The notes below the pieces were generated by a model that saw only the letters and a list, made by a program, of their open reading frames with translations, ran no database searches and had not been told where the DNA came from. A DNA stretch of 64,000 nt from Heterobilharzia americana (lineage: Eukaryota > Platyhelminthes > Trematoda > Strigeidida > Schistosomatidae): contig OX104127.1 of NCBI GenBank assembly GCA_944470555.2, positions 114,294,741 to 114,358,740 on the forward strand, written 5' to 3'. The position numbers and the translations under genes are program-made. Each line of letters begins with the position of its first letter. Position 1 is the stretch's first letter. This document shows, one piece after another, positions 1-11,359 of the stretch.

Positions 1-360
1 TATACTGTATCAAATCGCTCAGCATGTATCAATAAACAACAACAACTGATATCTGTTGCACATGTCGTGGTTCTTGTGCCCCAGTGGCCTATTGAAAACC
101 TCTATGACATTTGAGGCGGAGTCCTGGGTTCAAGTCTCAGCGAGAACAATATCGTTCACTGGGGAGCAGTTACATTCAGCTAACGAGTTCAAAATAGGAT
201 GAGATATGTATCCTGGATCTCACTGCTAGCCATCGATTAGACTACAATGTAGTGAATATCCAGGTAGCATCGAGGCATCCGTACAGGAGCACACCTGTTA
301 ACAGAGGTTGAGAAATCTGACTATGTATAGCAACGGGAAATCCAAAGTATCAATAAACAG
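1..360 (+). mobile_element. Sm-alpha-like SINE copy with degenerate hammerhead
   Basis: The order of parts matches the schistosome Sm-alpha SINE-like family. A tRNA-like Pol III head at about 60-150 contains a box-B-like GGGTTCAAGTC. A hammerhead-like segment follows at about 170-220. The 3' body ends in the recurring TATCAATAAACAG tail near 348-360. The hammerhead core is decayed: the CTGATGA equivalent at 180-186 reads CTAACGA and the GAAA box reads GAGA. Self-cleavage is therefore unlikely. The first 45 bases contain a second tail-like ATCAATAAACAAC, perhaps the end of an older neighbouring copy. Confidence 0.7.
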
Positions 361-1540
361 AATATATTTTTACCTAACATCATAATTCATCGCTTTTAAC
401 ACGAAGTTCGAGTCCAAGGTCTGTCTGAACTACTAACTACAATAAATAGCTTACAAGGAAGTTAATAGCTCATCTTACATATCATTGTTTGCTTTTAAAC
501 ACTGATTTACAGTGAGAAACATCAGTTTGTATTCATGAGCAGTAATAAATTCCGTCATTTAAAAAATCAAATCTAATCAGTTTTTAGAACCTAAAGCCGT
601 TTATCTCCAGTCATTCAGCAGTAAATACCAATACATACTACTGAATGTTGTCGCAATGATTTATGTGAAAGAGAAATTCCCAACAGCCATATGTTTCTAA
701 CGCGTAACTTTTTATTTTTGTAGCTTGCACTAATGTGACAGAAAGTTTAACTGTAGATGGACAGTAATAACAGTTATGCAAATGTATAACTATTTGAACG
801 GTTGGATGCTAATGATTTTTCAAGTGATATATAAAGAATTCAGGACATTTTACTATTTGTGTGCATGTGCCTAAGTGCAGCTTTCAATTTTCCAAATTCA
901 CTTATCCCACATTAGATGTAATGCAGCTGGGATGAAAAACTTGGGCTTTATCTCTAATGAGACTATTTCATAGTATGTTATAAATTCGACCATAAACATG
1001 CCACAGGAAATTCCAAAAGCTTAAAATTCATTTTGACTTTTGTATATGTCAAACAAATGATGAAATACCTTTGACGTGCAATGAAAAAGAAAAGTTTTCA
1101 AATGAAAATTTATATTCAAATATAAATTTAGAAATTGAACCCAATAAATGAAAATTTTTGTGCTGTGAGGAAGTGATACATTTGATGTTGATATACTTCA
1201 ACAATTTAGGGAGGAAATTGTGTGTGTGTGTTTGTGAAAAATAATCAGGATGAACTAAGTATCACACTTGGTCAGATGGGTCAACGAAGTTCATTTAATA
1301 TATGATAACTGCAAGTGAACCAATAAGGTAGGGCGGCTTCACTTATTTTGATCAAATTTCGGAAATTATTCACAATAGGAAAGGTCCACCCTATTGTTTC
1401 TGACAAATTCGGACTTTTCTCAACTGTAGCATTAGCTAGTCAAGTTTAAGCGATTCGAAGTTATCAATTTTTATTCCAGATTCCTCCAGATAATCCAGCG
1501 ATAAGTGTGATATTGAAGGGGTGAAACAACAACTCAGTAC
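361..1540. other. No recognisable feature
   Basis: AT-rich intergenic or intronic DNA. A short TG run lies near 1220. No exon with paired splice sites, RNA gene or recognisable element was seen. Confidence 0.5.
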
Positions 1541-1544
1541 CACG

Positions 1545-1700
1545 TGACTATCTGAGATAGCCGTAGTTTGGCAGACTAGTGTTTATACTGAGTGATGATT
1601 GAATGTGAGATCAAAATTTGGACCATAGCTGGACTCGAACAAGCAACCACCGGGTTCCGGCCAGATACCCTACCAATTGAGCTACGATTGAGATGAGAAG
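1545..1700 (-). mobile_element. tRNA-like SINE, left arm of an inverted pair
   Basis: On the minus strand, about 1618-1692 reads as a tRNA-like unit: box A close to TAGCTCAATTGGTAGG, box B GTTCGAGTCC, ending near GGTCCA. The non-tRNA tail (1545-1617) contains TTTGGCAGACTAGTG and a CTATCTGAGATAG hairpin. The same tail and head occur in opposite orientation at 1810-1975. The anticodon region is not well paired, so this is a tRNA-derived SINE rather than a tRNA gene. Confidence 0.65.
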
Positions 1701-1809
1701 TCCTGACTAGGCAGCCAGTGTGAATACGATCACGCAGTTGTAAGGCATCACGGATTCACATGGTAGTCGGACAAAACTCTTGGTGGTTGAAGTGAAATAA
1801 AAATCTGGC

Positions 1810-1975
1810 CAGCAGTTGGACTTCGCAGCTCAGTTGGTAGAGCATAAGGCCGAAAACCCAGTGATCGCTAGTTCGAATCCAGCTACGGTCCAATTTTTCA
1901 TCTTACCTTCTATCATAACCCAGTATAAGCACTAGTCTGCCAAACCGCGGCTATTTCAGATAGCCATATGATATT
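1810..1975 (+). mobile_element. tRNA-like SINE, right arm of an inverted pair
   Basis: The tRNA-like head at 1815-1892 has an almost perfect box A (GCAGCTCAGTTGGTAGAGC) and box B (AGTTCGAATCC), with GAA at the anticodon position. The acceptor stem pairs only partly and the anticodon stem has mismatches. It continues into the same tail as the left arm, including GGCTATTTCAGATAGCC, a 6-bp hairpin. The two arms form a palindrome-like structure with a spacer of roughly 110 bp. Confidence 0.65.
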
Positions 1976-2089
1976 GAGTTGTAGACAGACAGATAAGAGT
2001 AACGTAGGACCTCGCATACAAGCGCATCAAGTTGCCACAATTCATAGTTGTATACGAGGAACTAGTGGATGGTAAAAAGGTTATATCAA

Positions 2090-2290
2090 AGTAGAGAATA
2101 AATAATTTGAAGGTAAAGGTTAGTGTAAATATTCACGCTATAGAAGAAGCCAAGGAGTGAATACATCTACGGCACTGTGACCGATTTTCGCCATGGGTTC
2201 TCAACCACCAATTTTTATCATCCCAGGGACCCCAGTCAGGTATCTAACGCCTAGATTCGTGTGTTAGAGTGGAGAAAGCCCTAAATCCCT
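2090..2290 (-). mobile_element. 3' fragment of a non-LTR retrotransposon
   Basis: On the minus strand this stretch parallels the C-terminal end of the element at 62040-62760. Shared parts are a GWGP-like stretch, an NQWL-like stretch, and an ENRSQ-like stretch followed by a Cys-containing end. It is heavily decayed. Just beyond it, 2275-2302 contains a hairpin with 9-10 bp arms (AGAAAGCCC / GGGGCTTTCT). A following stretch at 2300-2420 is similar to 29780-29920. Confidence 0.5.
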
Positions 2291-2697
2291 GGGGCTTTCT
2301 ACAACTAATCATGTCGCACCGAAGTTTGGAGAGAAAGCACACAAGACAATGTGTACGTATCAGATTGGTAGAAGAGATGGAAATCAATAAGACAGTCAAC
2401 TCCAAAAAAACCTGGAAATACCCAAAGCCATTGTAAATATATATAAATCATCTTGTTTTGGATAAATTTTTGACGATGCAATACACCTGCTGTTATCGTA
2501 CCACCTTTTTTTACTTATCGAGAAACACTGTAACCAGCAAGGGGTGGAACATAGATGTACATATGCATATAATTCAGGTTATATCAGGTAGTTACAAGAA
2601 GAATAAAAAAACTCGTCAAGGTTCTGTTGATGCAACTTAATTCAACTCGCACATTGAGAATCATCAAAAAGGTTCCATAATCCTGGAGTGTACTTAC

Positions 2698-2806
2698 ACA
2701 CCTAGATAATATTGAATGGTTTACGCTTTCGTCAATGTAAAGTAATCCATTTTTAAATGGATGAGTGAAGTCTCTTGCTACGGCTCGACCTATTTTCAAG
2801 TTTTTA
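2698..2806 (-). CDS. Candidate exon of gene 2 (weak)
   Basis: A 109-nt open segment on the minus strand is bounded by a GAGCAG acceptor with a poor pyrimidine tract and a GTAAGTAC donor. It needs one base to complete an incoming codon and leaves in phase 0. That fits the two-base overhang left by the C2-domain exon at 3883-3953. The encoded residues include HPFKNGLLYIDESVN. They do not align clearly with the expected end of the C2 domain, so phase compatibility is the main support. It could be a chance open frame. Confidence 0.3.
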
Positions 2807-2809
2807 CTG

Positions 2810-3882
2810 CTCACTTAACTTAATAATATTTAATTACGTAGTCATAGATATGCTGGACTCCCACTCAGGATCAAGATATCCTCTTATTAATGTCGGAAGA
2901 ATATTTCCTAGGTAGATTTGCTTCAAGAAAAATCAGTGTCTATAGAAAAAAGTAAAGTGAAATTCCAAGGATTAATATGTTCAACATTGGATAGTTATGA
3001 AGCTGAATAAAACAAATTACAGGAAAATGACCTCTAGTTTTGATCAGATACCACCTAAAAGCTCAAAGATAATTGGGGGTATAACCACTGAGCTCAAACC
3101 TTACCACACGTCATGTCACGATTTCTAAATGGTCACTTAGTTTATTCCCTGACTGTTGTTCGAGGGGAAGACGCTTGATTCCTCCTGTTTGTTCACACCA
3201 TCTGTCATTAGCAATCCAGTCAAAATGAAAGTACTTTTTCAATTCTACACATTATTCTATGTGGATAGATACTGGTATATGGATCAAGTGAACGAAATTA
3301 GGAAGAAGTCTAAGCTGCGCAAGATTGGCGCACAGCTGCCTCTGGTCTTCTGCTAACTTAACTGCTAAAATCACGTGAGTCTATGTTTTTTTTAGTTGCG
3401 TTGCATTTTCGAGCTGCAAATATTGAAACAGATTTGATTAATGTACACTAAAATGCGAAAGAGGATTTCATGAACAATAAACTATTTTTGAATTATTTTC
3501 AGCCTAGGAGATTTAACGAATTTCTATTCAACGTACTTAGAAGAAAGTGATCCACATCTCACTGGAGCATCTACTCTTATTCCATAAAGTATGTGTGACT
3601 GAACAACCCCTTATCCGTCTAACTTATCATCCATTTAATAACAAAATGCTAAATAACAAAATGTAAACTAAATAATCGCAATTTACTCAGATATAACTCA
3701 CAGTGACAATGTGGTATTTGAAGATGATAATTAGCTACAAGATTGATAGTCAATCAGTTTTAAAAATCATTGAATTTAAGTTCCATTGTTAAAAAATTAA
3801 CTAACTTAAGGCTTAAGTATCCATCTTGGGAGTAAAATAAAATCTGCAGAAATTGATAGATAATTTTAGTCTTTTGACTTAC
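2810..3882. other. No recognisable feature (probably intron)
   Basis: AT-rich sequence just downstream, in gene 2 orientation, of the C2-domain exon. The short open frames here lack convincing splice sites or family motifs. Confidence 0.45.
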
Positions 3883-3953
3883 CGGAATAGGCGAATTCTT
3901 TTTAACGGATAACTCCTGGAATGATAGGCCAATATTATAATATCTCCACTTAA
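3883..3953 (-). CDS. Gene 2 exon: C2-domain strand of auxilin/GAK-like protein
   Basis: This 71-nt minus-strand exon lies between a TCTACAG acceptor and a GTAAGTC donor. It enters in phase 0 and leaves two bases of a codon. It encodes 23 residues beginning LSGDIIILAYHSRS and ending with LFR. GDIxI..YHxRS is the C2-domain signature that follows the PTEN-like domain in auxilin, cyclin-G-associated kinase and tensin, where the C2 domain contacts membrane phosphoinositides. It lies on the same strand and downstream of the phosphatase-like exons at 12932-14775, in the order expected for that architecture. Exons coding the segment in between were not all found. The match is by motif only, so the exact family member is inferred. 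Confidence 0.65.
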
Positions 3954-4520
3954 CTGTAGACCAACATTATGCTTTGAGTTAGATTGAAGATTTAATAAAA
4001 GATTTGGAGAGTTTGTTCGCTCATATTCACTTTAAAAAAGTAATAATATTTTTACATATTTATATAACATTATTTCATTAGAATGTTAAATGCGAAGTGA
4101 TCTAGTTAATGTCCCAATTAATTTTCTTCTGGTATAACCAGGCTAGTCAGTGATACAGTTAGTACACAGGATGCTTAAATGGGATAGTTTCTGTTACAAG
4201 ACAAACATTCTAGTCATTGTCACTCCCCGGCGAGTTATGATGAGATCCTATTTCGTTTATACAATCCGGTTTCACTGAATTACCACTATGAGCGTAAAAT
4301 TAGAACTTGGGCACCATTTTTAGTTTGTTTGTTAGGTGTATCATACAGTGGGATAGTGTCATTCACTGAACATGTATTTATATTTCTTGCAACCTCCCTA
4401 AAGGGAACAGGATAAATCATAGGAAAAGTCTTTTCTTTGCATTCATTAACACTGACTATTTCATACAGTCACGTAGACAGATTATGTTTTAGTAATCTCC
4501 CCAATGAAGCATGACTACAT
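3954..4520. other. No recognisable feature (intron of gene 2)
   Basis: Nothing recognisable apart from AT-rich sequence. It lies between gene 2 exons if the gene model is right. Confidence 0.45.
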
Positions 4521-4680
4521 CTTGGTTGCATTGTGTTCTCTGAGCTGGGTTGTTTAATCGTGAAGCTTTCATCGTCCTTCTGGACGACATCATCAGTACT
4601 AACTTCAGTATGAAGAGAACACAATACAACCAAGACCATCCACCTGAGCTACAAATATTCTCCACCATGACTACATCTCC
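4521..4680 (-). mobile_element. PLE terminal fragment with inverted ends
   Basis: The stretch matches the 3' terminal part of the Penelope-like copies at 26420-26560, 45375-45480 and 46180-46300. Shared words include GAGCTGG, GTTTAATCGTGAAG and TACTAACTTC. Its left part is in minus orientation. From 4614 the terminal sequence restarts in plus orientation, producing 21-bp inverted arms at 4521-4541 and 4614-4634 with one mismatch. No coding part is left. Penelope-like elements are known to carry terminal repeats with hammerhead motifs. Confidence 0.7.
4562..4606 (-). ncRNA. Hammerhead ribozyme motif of a Penelope-like element
   Basis: On the minus strand the sequence has the canonical core CTGATGA (4590-4596), a stem II of TCGTCC/GGACGA closed by an AGAA loop (4571-4589), and the GAAA box (4567-4570). 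Flanking GAAG and CTTC can pair as an outer helix with TTA at the cleavage position. That would leave only three bases for helix I. Alternatively, helix I could be the 21-bp inverted repeat that encloses the motif. The core is intact, unlike the other copies in the window. Fold class and activity are inferred. Confidence 0.65.
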
Positions 4681-6635
4681 TATCTATAGACGAAGCTGTA
4701 GAAATCAACACATGAAGACCTGATCTATGTGTTTAAGAGAAATATGTGAATCCAATTGTTTTACCTTGGCCTACAGGAGGGTCAACACTATCTTCATGAA
4801 CTTTCTCACCAAAAATTCCACACTTTAACGTCCTACCCCCTTCTACTTTTCATTGATAAACGCTCATTTTCTTACTATATCAGTTTTATGGCATTTGACA
4901 ATAGTCATTTTCAACCGTTACGTAACACCTCACATTCCTTATTCGTTATTTTGACATTGTATTCATATGTTTGTTCAGTGTGTTTGAATATGACTCATGA
5001 CTTATGCACTTGGGAGTAAAGCATAGACATTGTGATAGATTGTAACTCCATTTTATTCCGTTTATAAGATGTGCCACACAATGAAACAATATTACTTACT
5101 GGATAATGTTTCGAAAATAATTGATTATCCACATTCACTATATGGGAAATAAATCAAATAAATGCTGAAGCTACTGAGTCGCTAAACATGCTTCATTAAA
5201 TTTCATTAATCTTTCAAAGGTCTTGGAAACATTGGTTATCGACTGACCCATTTAGACAGGTTGCTGAAAAACAAGATTGAGTGATCAAATCAAAAACCTT
5301 ATATGTTTTCAATCTTAGTGGCCCCATATTTTATTTGTTTATTATGTCTCAGGAGTAAGAAAGTGAATAAATCGTTTCAAGAGTTTGATCAAAATTACCA
5401 CTACCACTAAAATGTTATCTGAAAAAGCTTCTGAATGATTTAGAAAACATTTTGACAAACAAAATTCATTAACACATCCATCGATATTGTGTTTGTAGGA
5501 ATAGCAACCGAATAAGTTTAGAAAGGAGTAAATAAGTATCAACTCTGGAAAAAATTTTGATTGATCAATTTAATTGAAGCTGCTGTCACAGCAGCACAAT
5601 TTCAAAGCAACTAACCATTAGGACCACTACTTTCCAAAAAGGCAGAGCGTGAAAACTCTAGAAAATGAACTCCCTGACCAAAGCAATTGAGGCATTTGTT
5701 CTTGCATGCTTTGACTGCTTATATATATACGTACATATGGGCCTTCACGTTTAGTCATTACATGGAAAGTTAATACTGAAATTAGAATCAACCAATGGCT
5801 TTAGAATGAAACTTACTGAATTTTTGTAGTAAACAAATTTATAGGAGGGGAACCGGTATAAAATTTGAAGTATAATCGTAATTTATTCCTTTCAAAAACT
5901 GGGAAGTTAATTACATAGATCTGATAGATGTGTAGGGCAGCACGTAAAATACTTAGACTGTTTAATGGTGAAAACATTTTCATGTACCCGGCATATCTAA
6001 AATAATAGATAGATGAAATGAATCATTTAATAGAGGATGATGAATAACAAGCAAGCATATCGATGGCTGTAACAGTAATAATATCTATCAGATCACTGAC
6101 TGAGAAATTCTCATACTCTGGATGTTTCATTACGAAGTAAAAACTTAATATAGGTTTATGATCAAGCTTACCTGTGAATATTCCCTTACAAAACTATCAG
6201 TTTACTAAAAGTCTCCATAGGTCTTACGTTATGCACGGAAAACGAATAATTCAAGAAAATCATCACGTGCCACACAGTGTGTTTATGCATCAGTGACACA
6301 TTCACTCTAAACGTCAGCCGTATTGTCCCATATCTCGAGCGACATTAGGGGCCTACCATTAAGTGTGAAGCCAACTGTCCAACATTTGATTGTCATAAAG
6401 ATGAGTGTATTTTGTGGTCTCAATGTCATTAATAAATATTCATGGATTGTTTCCTAATGAACTTATTTAAACAGTCTTATCTCTCAAACAAACAGAGTTG
6501 GTCAAGTATTAAAAAGGATATCATTTCATTTCTCGCTTTTGGTCACACATTTCGGTTATTTTTTAGTGCTCTTGAAAACTGAATTCAGGGTTTTTTGTAT
6601 GAAAACCTACACTACCCTGTGGTACAAACATAAAC
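4681..6635. other. No recognisable feature (intron of gene 2)
   Basis: AT-rich. The 87-codon open frame at 4756-5019 on the plus strand has no domain, composition or splice context that would mark it as coding. Confidence 0.45.
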
Positions 6636-6639
6636 ATAA

Positions 6640-6830
6640 CCTAGTGGCTCAGTGGTACTGTACTTGCCAAGGAACGTAAAGGCCGTAGGTCCGATCCATG
6701 GCGGTGTTATGGGTGTGCAATTTTGAGGAATCCTATGCTAGAGCGAAACATGTGTCCAGTACTATCAGGATTTCCGTGGTTCTCCAACTAGTGTCAGTCT
6801 ACAATGAATACCAACTTGAACGACTGGTTC
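6640..6830 (+). mobile_element. tRNA-derived SINE (GGCTCAGTGGT family)
   Basis: The tRNA-like head at 6641-6706 has box A GTGGCTCAGTGGTACTG and a box-B-like GGTCCGATCC. It is followed by a body (GGTGTGCAATTTTGAG..., CAACTAGTGTCAGTC) shared with copies at 25719-25890 and 47480-47680. The copies differ at many positions, so all are old. Confidence 0.6.
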
Positions 6831-8280
6831 GTTTTAGTTGCTACGGGTATTTTCTCGTGCTTTTTCCAACTTTTAACGTGTTTCAGCCGTTGATATATTC
6901 TTGGCAATATTATTAGTGGAACCACAATCACTTACTGGAATTCAGTTAAATCTTACTAGCGCAGTGTAAATAAAATGAAAAACTACTTTCTGATGCCAGT
7001 GAGAATAGCAAACAAGCAAATTGTTTCCTCACGAATCTTTGAGTAATACTAAGGCATCCACATGAGAACCAAAGTGCCAATAGAGATAAATCAGTTTAGT
7101 CCAGTACAGTGACCAACGAGAAAAAATAGGTTTCAATAAGCGTTATCGAAGTTGTTTGCAGCTAAGTGCTTACTGTATTGCTCATGGTTAACGGAATATG
7201 ACTCCAGACTGCTTGCACAAGCTGAGCAGTACAGAAATACTTCTTATTGTATTATATCTTCAGTCAAAATGCTTTAATTCATGATATCATGTCCGACAAG
7301 ATGTAGGAGTTACGAAGAATCGTAGACTTATAATTCTAAAGTATCTTTAACACTGAGAATCTGAATTAGACTCAGGAATGGATACATTTCCAACTCCTTT
7401 ACAGGAGTTGTGAAATAATTCACAATTAAGAAGGCTGATTGGAATCCTATTAATTTGTAACCTTTACAAATAATTTGAAAATTATTAACACCAAAAAGAT
7501 TATACCAGGGTGAAAATTGAAGTTTAAAAGCATTTTTACTTTCAGATCCTTTTTTAGGAGACTAAAATATTTTTAGGCATAAAGCTATTGCAATGACATT
7601 TCAAATAAATTGATGAACAGATAATAGTTACTCTGTAACCTTTTATTTAGTTTTTCAAAAAAAATGACTTATTAATGATTCTACTAGGCTGAATTTAAGT
7701 AATCAGAAAAAAGATAAAGCATTTTCTCTGAACTTTGGTGTGACATTCCCAGTGTGACGGTTACTTGTTTAGTCGTGATTAATCAGTCATTTAGTGATCT
7801 ATTGAGCCAAAAGATTATATTAAGCAGGATAATTCGCTTTAAGATGTATATACTTTACAATATGTTTGTTTTCAAAGTTTTAATTGGTATTTTGAGGCTA
7901 ATCACTGTAGGTGTTGAAGATTGCCTTTATAAACTCGTCTCTACCATCCCTTTCTGGCTGCATGATCGATCACCTAACTCTTTTAAATAACTCTGAGGTA
8001 AACGAGTAATAAAACTAATAAGCAGAGTTATTGAAAAATTGTGGGTGCCACTGAAAACACATCAGACATAGAAAAAACGACTCGATGCGACCTTATTAAT
8101 TACCACAACTCATTTCTCTCAGTGGATTTCAAAGACTCTTCACATCGCCTGTTATGTATTCTTACTGATTCGTAACCAACAATACAACAAACTAGATGAT
8201 GAAAAATTGTTCAGATGAGTTCGGTAGTGTGATAATGCCAAATATTATCTAAAGACTTAAGAAATCACACACAGTGAAGA
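6831..8280. other. No recognisable feature (intron of gene 2)
   Basis: Only AT-rich sequence. The 78-codon plus frame at 7754-7990 shows no protein-like signature. Confidence 0.45.
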
Positions 8281-8284
8281 ATAA

Positions 8285-8400
8285 TGGCCAGCAATGGAAT
8301 CCAGGTTGCACGTTTCGTCCTATTTAAGACCAATCAGCTGGATGTACCTGACTCTCAGTGAGGGATATTGTTCCCAATACAAGCAACAACATTATTCACA
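8285..8400 (-). mobile_element. Sm-alpha-like SINE fragment with hammerhead
   Basis: The minus strand carries the Sm-alpha hammerhead region. The GAAA box is intact (8313-8316) and stem I can form from ATCCAG and CTGGAT. Stem II is GTCT/GGAC around a TAAATA-type loop. The core reads CTGATTG (8331-8337) instead of CTGATGA, and the base triplet at the cleavage site is AAC rather than GTC. The motif is therefore recognisable but should be inactive. Confidence 0.65.
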
Positions 8401-8884
8401 TACATTGTGGGCAATTTCAGAAATAACTCATAGAATATTATTTTCTTACTGTTGAACTTCTTTCGTTAGTTTGGAAATCTCTGCATCACAGAAAGCCTTG
8501 TAAACATTTATATGTACTAATGTCTCTAATACCTTGAAAGTGATTAGAAAATAAAGGAAATAAAGTCTACCAAGGGTACAAGAACCATTTCGCTAGTTAA
8601 GAATAACACAGGCCATCTTCACACAAAGATTATCACACGTTTTTGGTTTCTTTTGCAATTCTTAGGGACTTCAAAAACATTCCTTTTGTTTTTAGTATAC
8701 TTTCCATCACGACACTGGTTACTTAGCTCGGCCGACTTCAGCTGCAGTTTTATCCCCCTTTGGTTAAATTCATGAAAGCAACTTACAAAATCATAGTGTT
8801 TCGCTCTCACTAATCATGTGGATTTCGAACCTACCACGACACCACTTATGTAAAATGTTTTTAAAACAGGTATGTTCTTGTAGT
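8401..8884. other. No recognisable feature
   Basis: AT-rich. A good GTAAGTTG donor on the minus strand (around 8760-8767) follows a 23-nt segment that does not fit the phase of neighbouring gene 2 exons. Confidence 0.4.
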
Positions 8885-9085
8885 TTGCTTGGAGGTGACT
8901 AGTAGTGGGATCCAAGATGCGTGCTTATTCCTGTTTGGAACTTGTCAACTAGATATACCTACGGTCAAGTGGGTGATGTTGTCACTGAAGCTAGAACCAC
9001 ACACCGATCACTTCGAATGCCAAGACGTTGTATCCTAGGTTACTGGGGCACAAGAACCTTATCTTGGGCAACAGGTATCAGTTAT
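8885..9085 (-). mobile_element. Sm-alpha-like SINE head with degenerate hammerhead
   Basis: The minus strand shows the tRNA-like head (about 8985-9055, with a GTTCTAGC-type box B) and a hammerhead relic in which the core reads TTGACAA and the GAAA box reads ATAA. It abuts the plus-oriented copy that starts near 9095, giving a head-to-head junction. Confidence 0.6.
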
Positions 9086-9094
9086 TACTATTGA

Positions 9095-9440
9095 GGGAAT
9101 GAGTGTATTCCCAGTCTCAGTGAGAACACCATCACTCAGTGGGATGCAGGTATATCCAGCTGACGAGTTGTAAGACAAAACGCTCATCCTGGACCCCACT
9201 ACTAGCCACCATCAAGTAAAATACAACTTGACGAATAATCAGGCAATACCGAGGGATTGGCAAAAAAGCCCAAAAGCGAACAGATATTGATAAACTCGAT
9301 CTAGTATAACAATTTGGAATTACAAATATCGCCAAAAAAGCAAGCTGCATTCTTTTAGTTATTGAAATATACCAGCTGTCCGTTTTGTAATATCTCACTT
9401 CAGGAAGTGAGTGACGTTTGAATACCTCCACTACTTTATT
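9095..9440 (+). mobile_element. Sm-alpha-like SINE, hammerhead plus 3' body
   Basis: Plus-strand copy with a box-B-like segment (TCCCAGTCTCAG) and a hammerhead region near 9150-9195. Core CTGACGA (9160-9166) differs from CTGATGA at one base. An ATC cleavage triplet precedes CTGG. Stem II is eroded and the GAAA box reads AAAA. The 3' body continues with CTAGCCACC, CAGGCAATACCGAGG and GATATTGATAAAC. Confidence 0.6.
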
Positions 9441-9479
9441 GTAGCCAAATGGTCGAAGTACAGTAGGTTACACTAAGAC

Positions 9480-11085
9480 CCATATTACAATAGCAAAAAA
9501 GGTTTGAAGGTGAGCATCTATGAGTAAATAAAACTAGTGGTGGGAAAGCAGTAATCGCTCTCCTCTAATAATTTGTTGTTTCCACAACTGATATCAGTCT
9601 GCAGTAAGGACTGCCTTAACATTTATCCAGTATTTGTCTAAATTCCTAGCACAGGATATTCTACCTACCTAAAGAAAAAGTGCAGAAAACAGATGAACAT
9701 ACCTAATCCATCCAACTGGGGCTTGTAAGATTCCATTTGAATATGACGTAATATACCGTCTCAGGGAATAAGTTTTGCGACTTCGGTGCCTAGAAAGGAA
9801 AACAAATGATTTGTTTCAAGTGTACACAAGGTATAATATTGAAGATATTCAATCCACACCCATGAAAATCAGCAAACTATGTATAATTATATTTGTTAGT
9901 AGCACCATCGATAATAACAGTTACTTTCAGTATTCCATTTCCACGCAGGATTTTTGCCAGGGTCTAGCAACTTTTCACTAATGTGTAGAAGTAGGTCAGA
10001 TTTCACCGAATTGTAAATAAGGATCTCACTACGGATTGCAAATTATGTCCAAAGCATAATCCATTAAATAATACTGTTTCTCTGTTTGATGTATCTAATT
10101 AGTCAACTAAAAATTCTACTACAGTCCCTAAGTTTTACTCTAAGATAAAAAAACCCGTGTAATTCTTCAACGTAATGAATTAGAGAGCGTTGAGATATTT
10201 GCTTGCATACCGTTTGTGAACCAGCCCGTAAAATGATATCTTCGTTGACTCCGAAAGCTCTTTCAACGAACCACAAATTCAAACAGTGACACGATTATTG
10301 GAACGTAACTAGCCCTAGTTGTAAGCACTAACAACTGAATCGAACCAAAGACCTTTCAATGCATAGGCCAAGCACAGTTATAATTTTTCACAATTCCCTC
10401 CCTTTATAATCTTATACGTGTACTGACAAGCTGTGATAAGAATTAATAAGGAAAAGACAGCTGGTGTTTTTCCTACCCCAACTCTAATACAGTTCAACGG
10501 AGTTTACTGTCAATATTACCAATCATATTTTCAACTGGACCTAAAATACGGTTTGACTAAATGAAACTGGTAGCCAATTAAACGGATTTACAAGGATTTT
10601 TAAGCAAATAAACGATGTTTAATACACCAGCATACAATGTATATTTCACATATGCACTTTTATTAACAAGTAGCTCGAGTATAATTTCATCATAAGTTAA
10701 AAAAAGATGAGTAAGTGACCAATGTTGACAAGTGAAGGACTTTTGTTTATACCATAACATGAGTATTTCTAGCAGCCTTTACACTTTACAATCCACCACG
10801 ACACTTCAACGTTTATTTTCGTAGGTGTTGAATTTATACTCATTATCTTTGAAGAATAGTTGAAATACTCATGAAACCCTTTTATTGAATTTGGTTTACA
10901 TCACAGCAGTAGTTATTTCAGTATCACTGGATTTCGTAGCTATCGCTTCAGTGGCTAAAAATAAAAAAATCTGAATTGTTTAAGTAAGTGTGTTATCATG
11001 CTTTTGTTTTAATTAGAAGGTTGGTCTTTCACTAAACGATTCAGAGTAAGAGACAGTTAGAAACATTATATTAGCATGCAAAATA
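9480..11085. other. No recognisable feature (intron of gene 2)
   Basis: AT-rich sequence. No exon with a matching phase was found among the short open frames. Confidence 0.45.
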
Positions 11086-11089
11086 ATCA

Positions 11090-11339
11090 GAATATTGGTA
11101 TGCATGTGAAAATATTAGAACTATTGTAAAAATATTTGGTTGAATTAGTGCAGAATAGCGGCAAGAATCTGACTAGTATATAATTGTTGAGATTTTCATT
11201 GAAATGAAGTTGGAAATTTCTAGTGGATCGTTCAGCAATTGCTTGTGTCAAGTATTGGACGTTGAGATGCGGATCGAGTATTAACTGACAAAATATTTCT
11301 TTTGCTCCCGGCAGAATCTTCGTAGGTGGCCACATAAAA
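11090..11339 (-). CDS. Candidate exon of gene 2, 3' boundary unresolved
   Basis: On the minus strand a TTTTCTACAG acceptor at 11340-11341 is followed by an open frame that accepts the two-base overhang of the exon at 12932-13125. It begins FMWPPTKIL and continues with GAKEIFCQLILDPHLN. After the phosphatase P-loop, auxilin/GAK proteins have a WPSxKRYI-like helix, which this weakly resembles. No strong donor was found, so the true exon probably ends well before 11090. A second frame through the same acceptor also stays open for 38 codons, which weakens the call. Confidence 0.35.
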
Positions 11340-11359
11340 CTGTAGAAAACCACTTACGT

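Noticed and set aside
1815..1892. Functional tRNA gene with a GAA anticodon
   Set aside because: Boxes A and B are good, but acceptor and anticodon stems have mismatches, position 33 is not U, and the unit continues into a SINE tail repeated in inverted orientation nearby.
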